From an uncultured Roseburia sp. (lineage in GTDB: Bacteria > Bacillota_A > Clostridia > Lachnospirales > Lachnospiraceae), in NCBI GenBank assembly GCA_900753715.1, contig CAAEAE010000095.1:1-59711 (forward strand): DNA of 59,711 bases, in the 5' to 3' direction. Below are positions 1 through 8,405 of the stretch, one piece after another. Below the pieces are notes generated by a model. The model saw only the letters and a program-made list of their open reading frames with translations. It ran no database searches and had not been told where the DNA came from. How positions within the stretch are numbered: the stretch's first letter is position 1; every line of letters begins with the position of its first letter. Position numbers and translations under genes: made by a program.

Positions 1-708
1 ATCCAGACGGACAGAGGCATAGAACTTTAATGCACGTCCTCCGGTGGTCGTCTCCGGATTACCGAACATCACACCAATCTTCTCACGAAGCTGATTGATA
101 AAAATTACGATACAGTTAGACTTGCTGACAATGGAAGTCAGTTTACGGAGTGCCTGGCTCATCAGACGTGCCTGCAGACCCACATGGGAATCTCCCATGT
201 CTCCGTCAATCTCTGCCTTCGGTACTAATGCTGCAACAGAGTCCACGATTACGATATCCACGGCACCGGAGCGCACCATTGTCTCGGTAATCTCAAGTGC
301 CTGCTCTCCACTGTCCGGCTGTGAAATGTAAAGATTATCGATATCTACACCGATATTCTTCGCATAAACCGGGTCAAGAGCGTGCTCCGCATCGATAAAT
401 CCTGCGATTCCGCCGCGCTTTTGTACCTCTGCGACACAGTGCAGTGCAACTGTTGTCTTACCACTGGACTCCGGTCCGTAAATCTCAATGATTCTTCCCT
501 TCGGAAGTCCACCAAGTCCTAATGCGATATCAAGGCTTAAAGAACCTGTCGGTATCGTCTCCACATTCATATGTGCGGATTTGTCTCCCATCTTCATGAC
601 GGAGCCCTTTCCGTACTGCTTCTCAATCTGTGAAATCGCTGCATCGAGCGCTTTTAATTTCTCTTCTTTGGTTGTAACCGGCTCTTTGTACTTCTCTTCC
701 TTTGCCAT
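1..708 (-). CDS. recA: RecA recombinase (N-terminal 236 residues, 3' end outside window)
   Basis: RecA forms ATP-dependent filaments on single-stranded DNA, drives strand exchange and triggers LexA self-cleavage. The reading frame runs from an ATG at 708 off the window edge without a stop. It opens [11 protein letters not shown] and carries the Walker A motif GPESSGKTT, the adjacent [13 protein letters not shown] segment, and the loop-2 region ending in the [21 protein letters not shown] block (read as two stretches), all typical of RecA. About a third of the protein, the C-terminal part, lies beyond base 1. The ribosome-binding site GGAGGG sits 6 bases before the ATG. A consensus-like promoter and a perfect LexA/DinR box lie directly upstream, so SOS control is expected. 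Confidence 0.97.
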   Translation of the reverse strand, partial: MAKEEKYKEPVTTKEEKLKALDAAISQIEKQYGKGSVMKMGDKSAHMNVETIPTGSLSLDIALGLGGLPKGRIIEIYGPESSGKTTVALHCVAEVQKRGGIAGFIDAEHALDPVYAKNIGVDIDNLYISQPDSGEQALEITETMVRSGAVDIVIVDSVAALVPKAEIDGDMGDSHVGLQARLMSQALRKLTSIVSKSNCIVIFINQLREKIGVMFGNPETTTGGRALKFYASVRLD

Positions 709-723
709 TGCTTTCCCTCCACG

Positions 724-737
724 CGAACTTATGTTCG
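724..737 (-). promoter_or_regulatory. LexA (DinR) SOS box of recA
   Basis: The sequence is CGAAC-N4-GTTCG, a perfect match to the Gram-positive LexA/DinR box core. It lies between the predicted transcription start (about 745) and the recA ribosome-binding site, so bound LexA would block elongation or promoter clearance. Confidence 0.88.
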
Positions 738-751
738 TTTTTCTGTTTTTA

Positions 752-780
752 ATAGTAGTATAATTTCAAAGGATTGTCAA
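752..780 (-). promoter_or_regulatory. recA sigma-A promoter
   Basis: Reading the minus strand, the -35 is TTGACA (775-780) and the -10 is TACTAT (752-757), separated by 17 bases. The -35 is a perfect match. Transcription would start just before the LexA box. Confidence 0.8.
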
Positions 781-909
781 CCATAAAATCATACTTTGTT
801 CTGTTTCTTTTTCCATCAGTGTACGGGAATCATACATTTTTCTCAAGTTATTTTTATATTTTTCCGATTTTTTTGTGCAAATTGTCCATACAACATTGCA
901 GCTGGTTCC

Positions 910-918
910 TGTTATAAT
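910..918 (+). promoter_or_regulatory. Probable extended -10 promoter of the DUF3783 gene
   Basis: The sequence TG-T-TATAAT is an exact extended -10 element. No good -35 hexamer lies 16-18 bases upstream, which is tolerated for extended -10 promoters. The inferred leader is roughly 105 bases long. Confidence 0.55.
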
Positions 919-956
919 CGTTTCAGACCTTTGCATTCTGCCCGATAGGGTTTTTG

Positions 957-1011
957 CTCTATAGGGAACATAGCTTTCATGTTTTAAAGTATCACAGTGT
1001 TTCCTATAGAG
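957..1011 (+). repeat. 14-bp inverted repeat in the DUF3783 leader
   Basis: The left arm CTCTATAGGGAACA (957-970) pairs with TGTTTCCTATAGAG (998-1011) with one G-U wobble, leaving a 27-base loop. The right arm ends 8 bases before the ribosome-binding region (1020-1024), so the stem could affect translation, or the arms could be a protein-binding site. No riboswitch class is recognised. Confidence 0.6.
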
Positions 1012-1030
1012 TAAAGAAATGAGGATTTTT

Positions 1031-1393
1031 ATGGAAAAGCTCTTTTTATTTCACTGTTCCGAATTAACTGAATTTAAAATCAGACAGGCGGCCGCAACCC
1101 TTAAGATTCCCTGCACCGTCGTGCCGGATGCGGACTATTCCAAAACCCTCGGCGCCATCGCTTCGGGAAAGGCAGCACCGCTTATCACACCTTATACAAA
1201 GGAAGTGCCGCCTGAAAGCCTGCTGCTCCTCTGCGGTCTCGCAGACAAACGGCTTGATAAACTTTTGGCTGCCTTAAAAAGAAATAACGCTGTCGTGGAT
1301 TTTAAAGCTGTTCTCACGCCCACAAACGAATCCTGGACCGTCTTAAAGCTTCTATTGGAAATGCACCGCGAAAAAGCCGCCTATGAAAACTGA
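1031..1393 (+). CDS. DUF3783 family protein
   Basis: This small protein of 120 residues resembles the DUF3783 family of Firmicutes, whose function is unknown. It has no signal peptide, membrane segment or cysteine motif. It begins MEKLFLFHC and has a hydrophobic core block (ESLLLLCGLADKRLDKLL) in its second half. The ATG at 1031 is preferred over the in-frame ATG at 1019 because TGAGG lies 6 bases before it. It is one of only two plus-strand genes in the window, is monocistronic, has an unusual inverted repeat in its leader, and ends inside a terminator stem. The family call is from sequence memory. Confidence 0.75.
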   Translation: MEKLFLFHCSELTEFKIRQAAATLKIPCTVVPDADYSKTLGAIASGKAAPLITPYTKEVPPESLLLLCGLADKRLDKLLAALKRNNAVVDFKAVLTPTNESWTVLKLLLEMHREKAAYEN

Positions 1394-1429
1394 CACAATA
1401 AAGTGTCAGTTTTTCATCCGGCGGCTTTT
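1372..1429. terminator. Bidirectional terminator between the DUF3783 gene and trxA
   Basis: The inner hairpin pairs AACTGACAC (1388-1396) with GTGTCAGTT (1403-1411). The outer stem pairs AAAAGCCGCC (1372-1381) with GGCGGCTTTT (1420-1429). T-runs follow on both strands. The last codons and stop of the plus-strand gene form the left half, and the structure also lies downstream of trxA on the minus strand. Confidence 0.85.
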
Positions 1430-1457
1430 CGTCTTTTTGATTCTTATTCTCTGATTC

Positions 1458-1778
1458 TTATTTTACTTCCTCAAGCATTGCAAGAATCTGCTCTCTGCTG
1501 CTTAATCCGACGGTTTTCGTCTGGAACAGACCATAATTCATTACAACGAGTGTCGGGATGTTCATAATCTGATATTTGAGTGCAAGCGCTGCTTCTGTGT
1601 CAACGTTTACTTTTCCAAATTTTACCTTTCCGTCAAGCTCTTCTGCAAGTGCCTCAATCACCGGGGACTGCATCTTGCACGGGCCACACCATTCTGCCCA
1701 GAAATCAAGTACAACCGGTATCTTGCTCGCCAATACTTCTGTATCAAAATTATCACTTGTAATTGTAACAACTGCCAT
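1458..1778 (-). CDS. trxA: Thioredoxin
   Basis: A 106-residue thioredoxin, the usual length. It reduces protein disulfides in the cytoplasm and is recharged by thioredoxin reductase. The active site WCGPC is at residues 30-34 in the context DFWAEWCGPCK. The cis-proline segment MNIPTLVV and the C-terminal Gly-rich turn are also present. A strong ribosome-binding site GGAGG lies 7 bases before the ATG. It begins 35 bases after prfC ends, with no terminator between, so it is probably the last gene of a deoB-prfC-trxA transcript. No thioredoxin reductase gene is nearby. Confidence 0.95.
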   Translation of the reverse strand: MAVVTITSDNFDTEVLASKIPVVLDFWAEWCGPCKMQSPVIEALAEELDGKVKFGKVNVDTEAALALKYQIMNIPTLVVMNYGLFQTKTVGLSSREQILAMLEEVK

Positions 1779-1813
1779 TTTTTTACCTCCTGACTGTTCC
1801 TTTGTTTTTCTTA

Positions 1814-3403
1814 TTAATCCCGTCCAAATTCGGAAAGTTCAAGTCCCTTGTTGCGGTCTAATACCATGCCAACACTCCATGCATTGACAAATAACAATAA
1901 CGGACGTCCCTTTAAGTCCTGTATCTTCTTCATATCGGATGTTCCAACCAGCTTGTCCATATCCACGTCCGGATTCTCAATCCAGCGGATGTGCTCATAC
2001 GGAAGCTTGTCCATGCGGATTTCAACGTTGTATTCGTTTTCCAGACGGTACTTTAAAACATCAAACTGCAAAACACCTACAACACCCACAATCACTTCTT
2101 CCATACCCATATTGTATTCCTGGAAAATCTGAATTGCACCTTCCTGGGCAATCTGCTGCATTCCCTTCATAAACTGCTTGCGCTTCATCGTATCTACCTG
2201 ACGCACTCTTGCAAAATGCTCCGGCGCAAAGGTCGGGATTCCCTCAAACTGGAACGGTTTTGCCGTTGTCAGCGTATCTCCGATGGAAAAAATTCCCGGG
2301 TCAAACACACCGATGATATCTCCGGCGTATGCCTCGTCCACGATATGGCGCTCCTGTGCCATCATCTGCTGTGGCTGGGACAGCTTAATCTTCTTGTTGC
2401 CGCCCTGTACATGGGTTACTTCCATGCCCGCCTCAAATTTGCCGGAACAGATGCGCATAAACGCGATTCGGTCTCTGTGTGCCTTGTTCATATTTGCCTG
2501 AATCTTAAAGACAAATGCAGAGAAATCTTTTCCAAACGGATCAATCTCTCCCACATCTGATTTACGCGGCAGCGGAGAATACGTCATCTTTAAGAAGTGC
2601 TGTAAAAAGGTCTCCACACCAAAGTTTGTCAGTGCGGAACCGAAAAATACCGGTGAAAGTTCTCCCTTTGTCACAAGCTCCATGTCAAATTCTGCACTCG
2701 CGCCGTCAAGCAGCTCAATTTCTTCTAACAGTTTTTCTTTCGCTGCTTCACCGATTTCTTCTGTCAGCGCAGGATCATCGATATGGATATGCTTTTCCGT
2801 TCCTTCTTTGGTTCCTTTTAAGGTGTCTGAGAACGTCATAACCTCTTTTGTGTTGCGGTCATACACGCCCTTAAATCCCTTTCCGGAACCAATCGGCCAG
2901 TTAATCGGATACGTTGCAATCCCCAGCTCTTTTTCAATCTCATCGAGAAGGTCAAACGTATCATTCGCATCCCTGTCCATCTTGTTGATAAACGTAAAAA
3001 TCGGGATATGGCGCATCACGCAGACCTTAAATAATTTTCGTGTCTGCGCCTCAACTCCCTTGGAAGCATCAATTACCATGACGGCTGAATCTGCCGCCAT
3101 TAAGGTACGGTAGGTGTCTTCGGAGAAGTCCTGATGTCCCGGTGTGTCGAGAATGTTAATACAGTATCCGCCGTAGTTGAACTGAAGCACGGATGAGGTG
3201 ACGGAAATACCTCTCTCCTTTTCAATCTCCATCCAGTCGGAAACTGCGTGGCGTGCGGTTGCCTTTCCCTTTACCGAACCGGCAAGATTGATGGCTCCTC
3301 CGTATAACAGGAACTTCTCCGTAAGAGTAGTTTTACCTGCATCCGGGTGAGATATAATCGCAAATGTGCGTCTTTTTTCAATTTCTTTTCTTAAGTCTGC
3401 CAA
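1814..3403 (-). CDS. prfC: Peptide chain release factor 3 (RF3)
   Basis: RF3 is a translational GTPase that recycles RF1/RF2 from the ribosome after termination. The protein has the G1 motif SHPDAGKTT, G2 RGISVTSS, G3 DTPGHQDF and G4 NKMD, followed by EF-Tu-like domain II and the RF3 C-terminal domain (residues about 390-520). The start is taken as a TTG at 3403, because GGAGG (3412-3416) sits 8 bases before it. That gives 530 residues, matching the family; the upstream ATG at 3496 would overlap deoB and add 31 unrelated residues. The motif order and length separate it from ribosomal-protection tetracycline-resistance proteins. Confidence 0.95.
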   Translation of the reverse strand: MADLRKEIEKRRTFAIISHPDAGKTTLTEKFLLYGGAINLAGSVKGKATARHAVSDWMEIEKERGISVTSSVLQFNYGGYCINILDTPGHQDFSEDTYRTLMAADSAVMVIDASKGVEAQTRKLFKVCVMRHIPIFTFINKMDRDANDTFDLLDEIEKELGIATYPINWPIGSGKGFKGVYDRNTKEVMTFSDTLKGTKEGTEKHIHIDDPALTEEIGEAAKEKLLEEIELLDGASAEFDMELVTKGELSPVFFGSALTNFGVETFLQHFLKMTYSPLPRKSDVGEIDPFGKDFSAFVFKIQANMNKAHRDRIAFMRICSGKFEAGMEVTHVQGGNKKIKLSQPQQMMAQERHIVDEAYAGDIIGVFDPGIFSIGDTLTTAKPFQFEGIPTFAPEHFARVRQVDTMKRKQFMKGMQQIAQEGAIQIFQEYNMGMEEVIVGVVGVLQFDVLKYRLENEYNVEIRMDKLPYEHIRWIENPDVDMDKLVGTSDMKKIQDLKGRPLLLFVNAWSVGMVLDRNKGLELSEFGRD

Positions 3404-3459
3404 AAAAATGTCCTCCAAACTATCTTGATTGCTGTCACTTCCTGTCTTTTCCGCGCAAT

Positions 3460-4623
3460 TTAATGTGGAAACTCGATGAGACTCGTTCCTGCGCATTCCG
3501 GTTTGATTCCGAAGTAATTCAAAATTGTTGCCGCAATATCGGAAAAACTGTCACGGGTTCCATAATTAACGCCTGCCTGTATCGGTTTTCCATACATCAC
3601 AAGAGGTGTATACTCTCTCGAATGGTCAGTAGACGGCGTGCTCGGATCACAGCCGTGGTCTGCGGTAATCATCAGGATATCCTCATCGGAAAGTTCTGCA
3701 AGAAGCTCCGGCAGACGCTCATCAAAATAGGTCAGCGCCTTTGCATATCCTTCCACATCGTTGCGGTGTCCGTAAAGCATATCGTAATCTACAAGATTCG
3801 TAAAGCAAAGTCCGTTGAAGTCTTTTTTCATGTATGCAAGTGTCTTGTCAATACCGTCCGAATTCCCTGTCGTGCGGACATACTCCGTGATTCCTTTTTC
3901 TGCAAAGATATCGATAATCTTTCCGACAGAAAGAACATCAAATCCATTTCCGGAAAGCTGGTCTAACATGGTTGTCTTCGGCGGAACCAAGGAAAAGTCG
4001 TGACGTCTTGTCGTTCTTGTGAAATTGCCCGGTTCGCCGATAAACGGTCTTGCAATGACACGTCCTACGCCATGCTCTCCCGTAAGCATTTCTCTTGCAA
4101 TCCGGCAGTACTCATATAATGTCTCAACCGGAACTACATCCTCATGTGCCGCCACCTGGAAAACAGAATCTGCAGATGTATACACAATCAAATCTCCGGT
4201 CTTCATGTGCTCTTCACCGTAATCTCTGATGACATCCGTACCGGAATACGGTTTGTTGCAGAGCACACCTCTTCCGGTTCTCTTAGAAAATTCATCGAGA
4301 ATCTCCTTCGGGAATCCGTTTGGATAAGTCGGAAGCGGTGTCGGGGAAATTACACCTGCAATCTCCCAGTGTCCAATCGTTGTATCCTTTCCTTTGGAAG
4401 TCTCCGTCATGCGGGCAAAGGAACCAGCAGGTGCTGCTTCCTTCTCCCCGATTTCTACACCGTCAATATTAAAAAAACCAAGCTTTCTCATGTTGGGCAT
4501 GGAAAAGTATGGACTTTTGGAGGCTGCCTTGATGGTGTTGCTGCCTGCATCTCCGTATGCAGCCGCATCCGGCATCTCACCGATTCCAACACTGTCCAGA
4601 ACAATTAAAAATACTCGTTTCAT
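3460..4623 (-). CDS. deoB: Phosphopentomutase
   Basis: DeoB interconverts ribose-1-phosphate (or deoxyribose-1-phosphate) and the 5-phosphates, linking nucleoside salvage to the pentose phosphate pathway. It belongs to the alkaline-phosphatase superfamily. Visible signatures are the N-terminal VLDSVGIGEMPDA with metal-binding Asp, the TTIGHWE segment with the phospho-accepting Thr, and ITADHGCDPSTPSTDHSRE with the second metal site. The ATG at 4623 follows GAGG by 5 bases and gives 387 residues, the normal length; upstream in-frame codons are not conserved. No nucleoside phosphorylase is adjacent. It probably heads the deoB-prfC-trxA transcript. Confidence 0.95.
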   Translation of the reverse strand: MKRVFLIVLDSVGIGEMPDAAAYGDAGSNTIKAASKSPYFSMPNMRKLGFFNIDGVEIGEKEAAPAGSFARMTETSKGKDTTIGHWEIAGVISPTPLPTYPNGFPKEILDEFSKRTGRGVLCNKPYSGTDVIRDYGEEHMKTGDLIVYTSADSVFQVAAHEDVVPVETLYEYCRIAREMLTGEHGVGRVIARPFIGEPGNFTRTTRRHDFSLVPPKTTMLDQLSGNGFDVLSVGKIIDIFAEKGITEYVRTTGNSDGIDKTLAYMKKDFNGLCFTNLVDYDMLYGHRNDVEGYAKALTYFDERLPELLAELSDEDILMITADHGCDPSTPSTDHSREYTPLVMYGKPIQAGVNYGTRDSFSDIAATILNYFGIKPECAGTSLIEFPH

Positions 4624-4639
4624 CTGTACCTCATTTCTA

Positions 4640-4655
4640 CACCGGAAATCCGGTG
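4640..4655 (-). repeat. Short hairpin or palindrome before deoB
   Basis: CACCGGA and TCCGGTG flank two bases, 17 bases before the deoB start. It may be an operator or a leader hairpin near the ribosome-binding site. No regulator can be named. Confidence 0.4.
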
Positions 4656-4718
4656 CCTGATTCACATTTACTGCCTAATTAGCATAAACCGTAAACGGAA
4701 GAAAATCAAGGAAAAAAT

Positions 4719-5450
4719 CTACTCTGCCGCCGTTTGTTCTACCGCAATCGGCGTAATTACAATCTTTTCAGCAGAGACATTTGTCTTACGTTTTACGATA
4801 TCCTCCACCTGCGCACGCTTTGCATCCGTAACTTCTCCCATATTTAATACAACGTCACAGCTGTCTTCCGTAATGCTTACCACAACATCGGAGAATCCCT
4901 TTGCCTCAAGAAGCATCTCCGCAGCAGCTTCCCGCTCTGCAATGTCTGTCATCGCAATCATCTTATTGACGGCATCCTGTTTTAAATCCTCGGAGATTGC
5001 GGTGTTGTTTACGATTTCAAGCAGGGATTCCTTGTTTTTGGAGCGAATCTGTTCCCGGTTTAATTTCATTTCAGCAGCATAATCCATATTTGAAATGGTT
5101 GTGCTTGTAAGTACCGCCTCCCCCGGGTTTTCGGCATCTGCCGCGCTCTCCGCGGTATCGGCTGTCTCCTGTGCACTGCCGGCTGTCTCCTGTGCGTCCC
5201 CGGTCTCCTCCGTCGATTCTGCAAACACCAGTTCTTCTCCATCACCTTCATCCGTAAAGATTTCTCCTTCTAAGATGGTGTCCTCATCCGAAATCTCGTA
5301 GTCATCTTCGAGCAGATTGACATTCGCACTCGCGGCAGCTGTACCATCCTCATCAATATTATTATTCATGTAGCTGAAATATCCTGCCACTGCAATCATA
5401 AGTGCAAGCGCTGTAATCACTAACTGGTTCTTACGAAAAATTTTTTTCAC
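4719..5450 (-). CDS. spoIIIAH: Stage III sporulation protein AH
   Basis: SpoIIIAH sits in the mother-cell membrane and reaches across the intermembrane space to bind forespore SpoIIQ, forming the feeding-tube channel. The protein has 243 residues: one N-terminal membrane helix (about residues 10-28), an acidic low-complexity linker rich in Glu, Ala and Thr (about 40-115), and a C-terminal YscJ/FliF-like ring-building domain (about 130-235). The linker is long and compositionally biased, as is common in this family. Its start overlaps the spoIIIAG stop by four bases (ATGA). It is the last gene of the eight-gene operon. Confidence 0.92.
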   Translation of the reverse strand: MKKIFRKNQLVITALALMIAVAGYFSYMNNNIDEDGTAAASANVNLLEDDYEISDEDTILEGEIFTDEGDGEELVFAESTEETGDAQETAGSAQETADTAESAADAENPGEAVLTSTTISNMDYAAEMKLNREQIRSKNKESLLEIVNNTAISEDLKQDAVNKMIAMTDIAEREAAAEMLLEAKGFSDVVVSITEDSCDVVLNMGEVTDAKRAQVEDIVKRKTNVSAEKIVITPIAVEQTAAE

Positions 5451-6061
5451 TTTCCGTCCTCCTTGGAACTCATCTTTACTACCATAATTTTATGTGCTTC
5501 TACCGGAAATAATGCCTCTACCGCCTTTGAAATATTGGAAACCACGGTGGGATTTCCAGCCCCCTCTGCTACCACAACGACTCCGGTGACCGTCGGAAGT
5601 TTTTCTTTTTTTATGTAAGGATATTGTTCCCCCGACAATTCCACATAACGTGTCTCCTGCGTCTCCTCCCCCTCTGTCACGGTCCGCGTCCCCCCGTCTC
5701 CGTCACTCTCCGTTGTTGTTGACACCGTGCTTTTTTCGTCCTTCTCCACCACCTTCTCCCCGGTGTCCTCCACGGTAATCATCACCTTTACCTCTCCAAC
5801 GCCTTCCATATCTGCAAGAATCTGCTGTAACTTTTCTTCCATTTCTTCTACATATGTCTGTTCACTGTCCGTCTCCTCTTCCAATGCTGTCACTTTTGTT
5901 TCTGTCTCTTCCGTGGGCAGGGCATTCTGGGAGGATTGACGTTCTGTCGGAACCGCCAGAATCAAAAGCAGCACACCGATTAATGCCAGAACCGCCCAGT
6001 CACTTTTTTTCATTTTCTGCCAGCCTTTTTCTTTCCAAAAACGAACGATGCGCTCCTTCAT
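5447..6061 (-). CDS. spoIIIAG: Stage III sporulation protein AG
   Basis: SpoIIIAG forms a large ring in the space between mother cell and forespore. The 204-residue protein has one membrane helix (about residues 20-40), a polar Thr/Glu-rich stretch, and a ring-building domain containing the EKLQQILADMEGVGEVKVMI segment and a C-terminal VSNISKAVEALFPVEAHKIMVVKM block typical of the family (quoted here as family landmarks). The ribosome-binding site AAGGAG lies 6 bases before the ATG. It overlaps spoIIIAF and spoIIIAH by four bases each, indicating translational coupling. Confidence 0.92.
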   Translation of the reverse strand: MKERIVRFWKEKGWQKMKKSDWAVLALIGVLLLILAVPTERQSSQNALPTEETETKVTALEEETDSEQTYVEEMEEKLQQILADMEGVGEVKVMITVEDTGEKVVEKDEKSTVSTTTESDGDGGTRTVTEGEETQETRYVELSGEQYPYIKKEKLPTVTGVVVVAEGAGNPTVVSNISKAVEALFPVEAHKIMVVKMSSKEDGK

Positions 6062-6615
6062 TCTGCACTCCTTACAATTGCTATTTTGTCATCTTCCACC
6101 CCGTAATATTCTGACAGTATCTTTGTAAGCTCCCGCTTTTCGTCCCAGCCCTGTTCCTGTTCCTCCTCAGACAGCAGAATTTTTCCGATAATAATCTCCT
6201 CCCCGTCCTCCTTTAGCACGACAGAAATCCTCTTTATCGTATAGTCTTCCGAAAGTTCCACATTCACAGTGTCCACCGGATAGCCATACTCCTTCACTTT
6301 GTTTTGCACATCCGCTGCAACCGCGTCCTCGTACTGCGTCAGATAATAATCATTATGCAAAAAAGAAAGTTTTCTCGTATCAAGGGTCAGTTGTTCGAGC
6401 TCTTCGGAAAAGGTTTCATAATCCAGCAGCTTAAAAAAATCCTCACTGCCGAAAATTCCGTTTAAAACCGGATAGAGAAATCCCAGTACCAGCACAAGCT
6501 GCGCAAAAAAACGGATATATTTTTCAAACTGCTGCCGCGGAACCATCGAAACTAACAGTGTAAGTACCAAAAACAGCACCGCAAAGCTTTTGATATGTGA
6601 AAGTATCGCCGTCAT
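6058..6615 (-). CDS. spoIIIAF: Stage III sporulation protein AF
   Basis: SpoIIIAF is a membrane component of the SpoIIIA-SpoIIQ channel. The 185-residue protein has two N-terminal membrane helices (about residues 5-22 and 30-50) and a soluble C-terminal domain. The ATG at 6615 is preferred because a GGGGG-containing ribosome-binding site precedes it and it begins 13 bases after spoIIIAE ends; an upstream in-frame start would overlap spoIIIAE. It is positioned as in all spoIIIA operons. Confidence 0.9.
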   Translation of the reverse strand: MTAILSHIKSFAVLFLVLTLLVSMVPRQQFEKYIRFFAQLVLVLGFLYPVLNGIFGSEDFFKLLDYETFSEELEQLTLDTRKLSFLHNDYYLTQYEDAVAADVQNKVKEYGYPVDTVNVELSEDYTIKRISVVLKEDGEEIIIGKILLSEEEQEQGWDEKRELTKILSEYYGVEDDKIAIVRSAE

Positions 6616-6628
6616 TTCACCCCCGCCC

Positions 6629-7801
6629 TTACCGGATAAATGCAGACGCTGCAACCGTCAGTGCAATCGTCGTAAATAAAAAAAGCAGTGAATAGCCGGT
6701 AAGTTTCAGATAAAGCACACCGCCCTGCGCCATTCCTTTTAAGCATCCTGCAATCCGCCTGTCCGTTATCGGCTCTGCCACTGCTGCCGCTAATTTATAA
6801 AAAAAAGTGAGGCAGGCTATCTTTGCCATCGGAAGAAATCCTATCAGTAGTAAGAGCAGAAGAGCCGCAACGCCCACACAGTTTTTGATGACCATCCCGG
6901 CTCCCACAAACAGGTCGTTGACACTGCCAATCACGTTTCCCACTCCCGGAATAAGTGCCGCCGTCCGCACAAATGCCCCGTTGACTAACCTGTCTTTTGC
7001 GGGTGCAATCAGATTTTCCACAACGCTTAATCCGGCAACCACTCCCATTGCCAGTTTCATCCCCCACCGGATGATATCCCCCAAAAGCTCCGAAAGATTT
7101 CGGAATTTTTCTTCCGGGAAAAAATGATGAAACAGTTCAAACAGCACATACACATGAATCATTGGCAAAAACACCTGCACAAACAGCCATTGGATCAAAA
7201 ATATGACCAGAAATGCAAGCTGGTAAAATCCTGCCGAGCTTGCTGCTCCGGAAGAAAATACCATCGTCATACACAAGGTCGGAAGCAATGTCTTTAAAAA
7301 TTCTACGTTCTGGTTTAGTGTCTGTTCTGCAATCTCATGAAAGTTCAGAAACGATTCCAACAACAGTACCGCTAACACACAGTAAATCAGTAGAAAGCAT
7401 AGTTCTGAAACATACGCAGACTGAAACGTCCCTGTAAAACTGTTTAACACCGAAAATCCGACTGCAAGCAGCAAAATTTCAATAAAAAGGATGCGGTTCT
7501 GGGATATTTCAGAAAAAAGTGCATCCTTTCCCCACTGAAAAATCAGGGAATAATCAAAGGAAAAAATACCGTCTTCAAGCAGTCCCTGCACAACATCTGA
7601 AAATGATACCGCCTTCTCCCGTTCCGCAAAGAAATCATCCAGCTCCGCAAAATCAAGTTCCTCCATCATTTCTTCCAGATATTCCCTGGTATCATCCTCC
7701 GTTTTTTCTGCTGCAAATATCTTCACTTCTCCTTTCAGAAGTACCGCTCCAAATACCAGAACTATGCACAGAGCAAGTGCTGCCCTTGTCCTTTTTTTCA
7801 T
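6629..7801 (-). CDS. spoIIIAE: Stage III sporulation protein AE
   Basis: SpoIIIAE is the large polytopic membrane protein of the channel and is probably a transport or gating component. It has 390 residues: a signal-like first helix, a charged stretch (about residues 30-70), and about seven to eight further membrane helices. The conserved segment around ALIPGVGNVIGSVNDLFVGA lies near residue 285. The start overlaps the spoIIIAD stop by four bases. Confidence 0.92.
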   Translation of the reverse strand: MKKRTRAALALCIVLVFGAVLLKGEVKIFAAEKTEDDTREYLEEMMEELDFAELDDFFAEREKAVSFSDVVQGLLEDGIFSFDYSLIFQWGKDALFSEISQNRILFIEILLLAVGFSVLNSFTGTFQSAYVSELCFLLIYCVLAVLLLESFLNFHEIAEQTLNQNVEFLKTLLPTLCMTMVFSSGAASSAGFYQLAFLVIFLIQWLFVQVFLPMIHVYVLFELFHHFFPEEKFRNLSELLGDIIRWGMKLAMGVVAGLSVVENLIAPAKDRLVNGAFVRTAALIPGVGNVIGSVNDLFVGAGMVIKNCVGVAALLLLLLIGFLPMAKIACLTFFYKLAAAVAEPITDRRIAGCLKGMAQGGVLYLKLTGYSLLFLFTTIALTVAASAFIR

Positions 7802-8181
7802 AAAAAATTCTCCAGTACATCTAAAAATGTGCCAAGCACCGGAAGGCTTACGACAAGAATTGAAAGCTTTGCAAACAGTTCAATCTGTCCCGCAATCGCA
7901 CTGTAACCTGCATCTTTACAGATATTCATGGCAAATTCCGCCACATAGGTAATGCCAATCATTTTTAAAATCAGGGCAAAATAGCGGTTGTCGACAATCA
8001 CCCACCCGTCCAGTTTCCCGATAAATGCAAGCAGCGTCTCCACCTTCGTGAGAATATAGACAAAAATACAGATGCACACCGCAAGACTGATAAATGTACT
8101 GTACTCCCCCCTTTCCTTTCTTAGAATCAGGGCAAGAAACACCCCTGCAATTCCCAGTATTCCGATTTTTAAAATATTCAT
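7798..8181 (-). CDS. spoIIIAD: Stage III sporulation protein AD
   Basis: A 127-residue membrane protein with about four predicted helices and the family segment GITYVAEFAMNICKDAGYSA near residues 75-94. It is paralogous to the smaller SpoIIIAC and acts in the same mother-cell membrane complex. It begins 12 bases after spoIIIAC and overlaps spoIIIAE by four bases. Confidence 0.92.
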   Translation of the reverse strand: MNILKIGILGIAGVFLALILRKERGEYSTFISLAVCICIFVYILTKVETLLAFIGKLDGWVIVDNRYFALILKMIGITYVAEFAMNICKDAGYSAIAGQIELFAKLSILVVSLPVLGTFLDVLENFL

Positions 8182-8193
8182 TTTTTCCTGCCT

Positions 8194-8388
8194 TTACAAT
8201 GCAAATAAAGACTGCATGGTTTCAAACAGCTCATATATGTACGGAACAATCCAGAACAGAACGATAAGCAACCCGGCAAGGCTCGTCAAAAACGCGTGTT
8301 CTTCCCTGCCGCTGTGTTTTAACACCTGACTGATAACCGTCACTAAAATCCCCACTGCGGCAATCTTAAAAATCAAATTTACACTCAT
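8194..8388 (-). CDS. spoIIIAC: Stage III sporulation protein AC
   Basis: A 64-residue protein with two membrane helices, the normal SpoIIIAC size, opening MSVNLIFKIAAVG. The ATG at 8388 follows AAAGGGGAAAG closely; the longer frame to 8409 would need a TTG start without a good ribosome-binding site. It is probably a small channel or scaffold subunit of the SpoIIIA complex. Confidence 0.9.
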   Translation of the reverse strand: MSVNLIFKIAAVGILVTVISQVLKHSGREEHAFLTSLAGLLIVLFWIVPYIYELFETMQSLFAL

Positions 8389-8405
8389 TTTCTTTCCCCT
8401 TTCTG

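Larger units (their letters stand above)
709..1030. other. Intergenic region between divergent recA and the DUF3783 gene
   Basis: This 322-base gap holds the recA promoter and LexA box on its left side and the leader of the plus-strand gene on its right side. The middle part (about 781-905) is AT-rich and shows no open frame or clear structure. A plus-strand extended -10 (TGTTATAAT, 910-918) has no convincing -35. It is followed by a long leader with a 14-bp inverted repeat. Confidence 0.6.

Noticed and set aside
1814..3403. Possible tetracycline-resistance ribosomal protection protein
   Set aside because: Length (530 residues) and domain order fit RF3; TetM-type proteins are about 640 residues with an EF-G-like C-terminus.
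3364..3966. A 200-codon plus-strand open frame across prfC and deoB
   Set aside because: It runs antisense to two clear genes, has no ribosome-binding site and its translation resembles no protein family.
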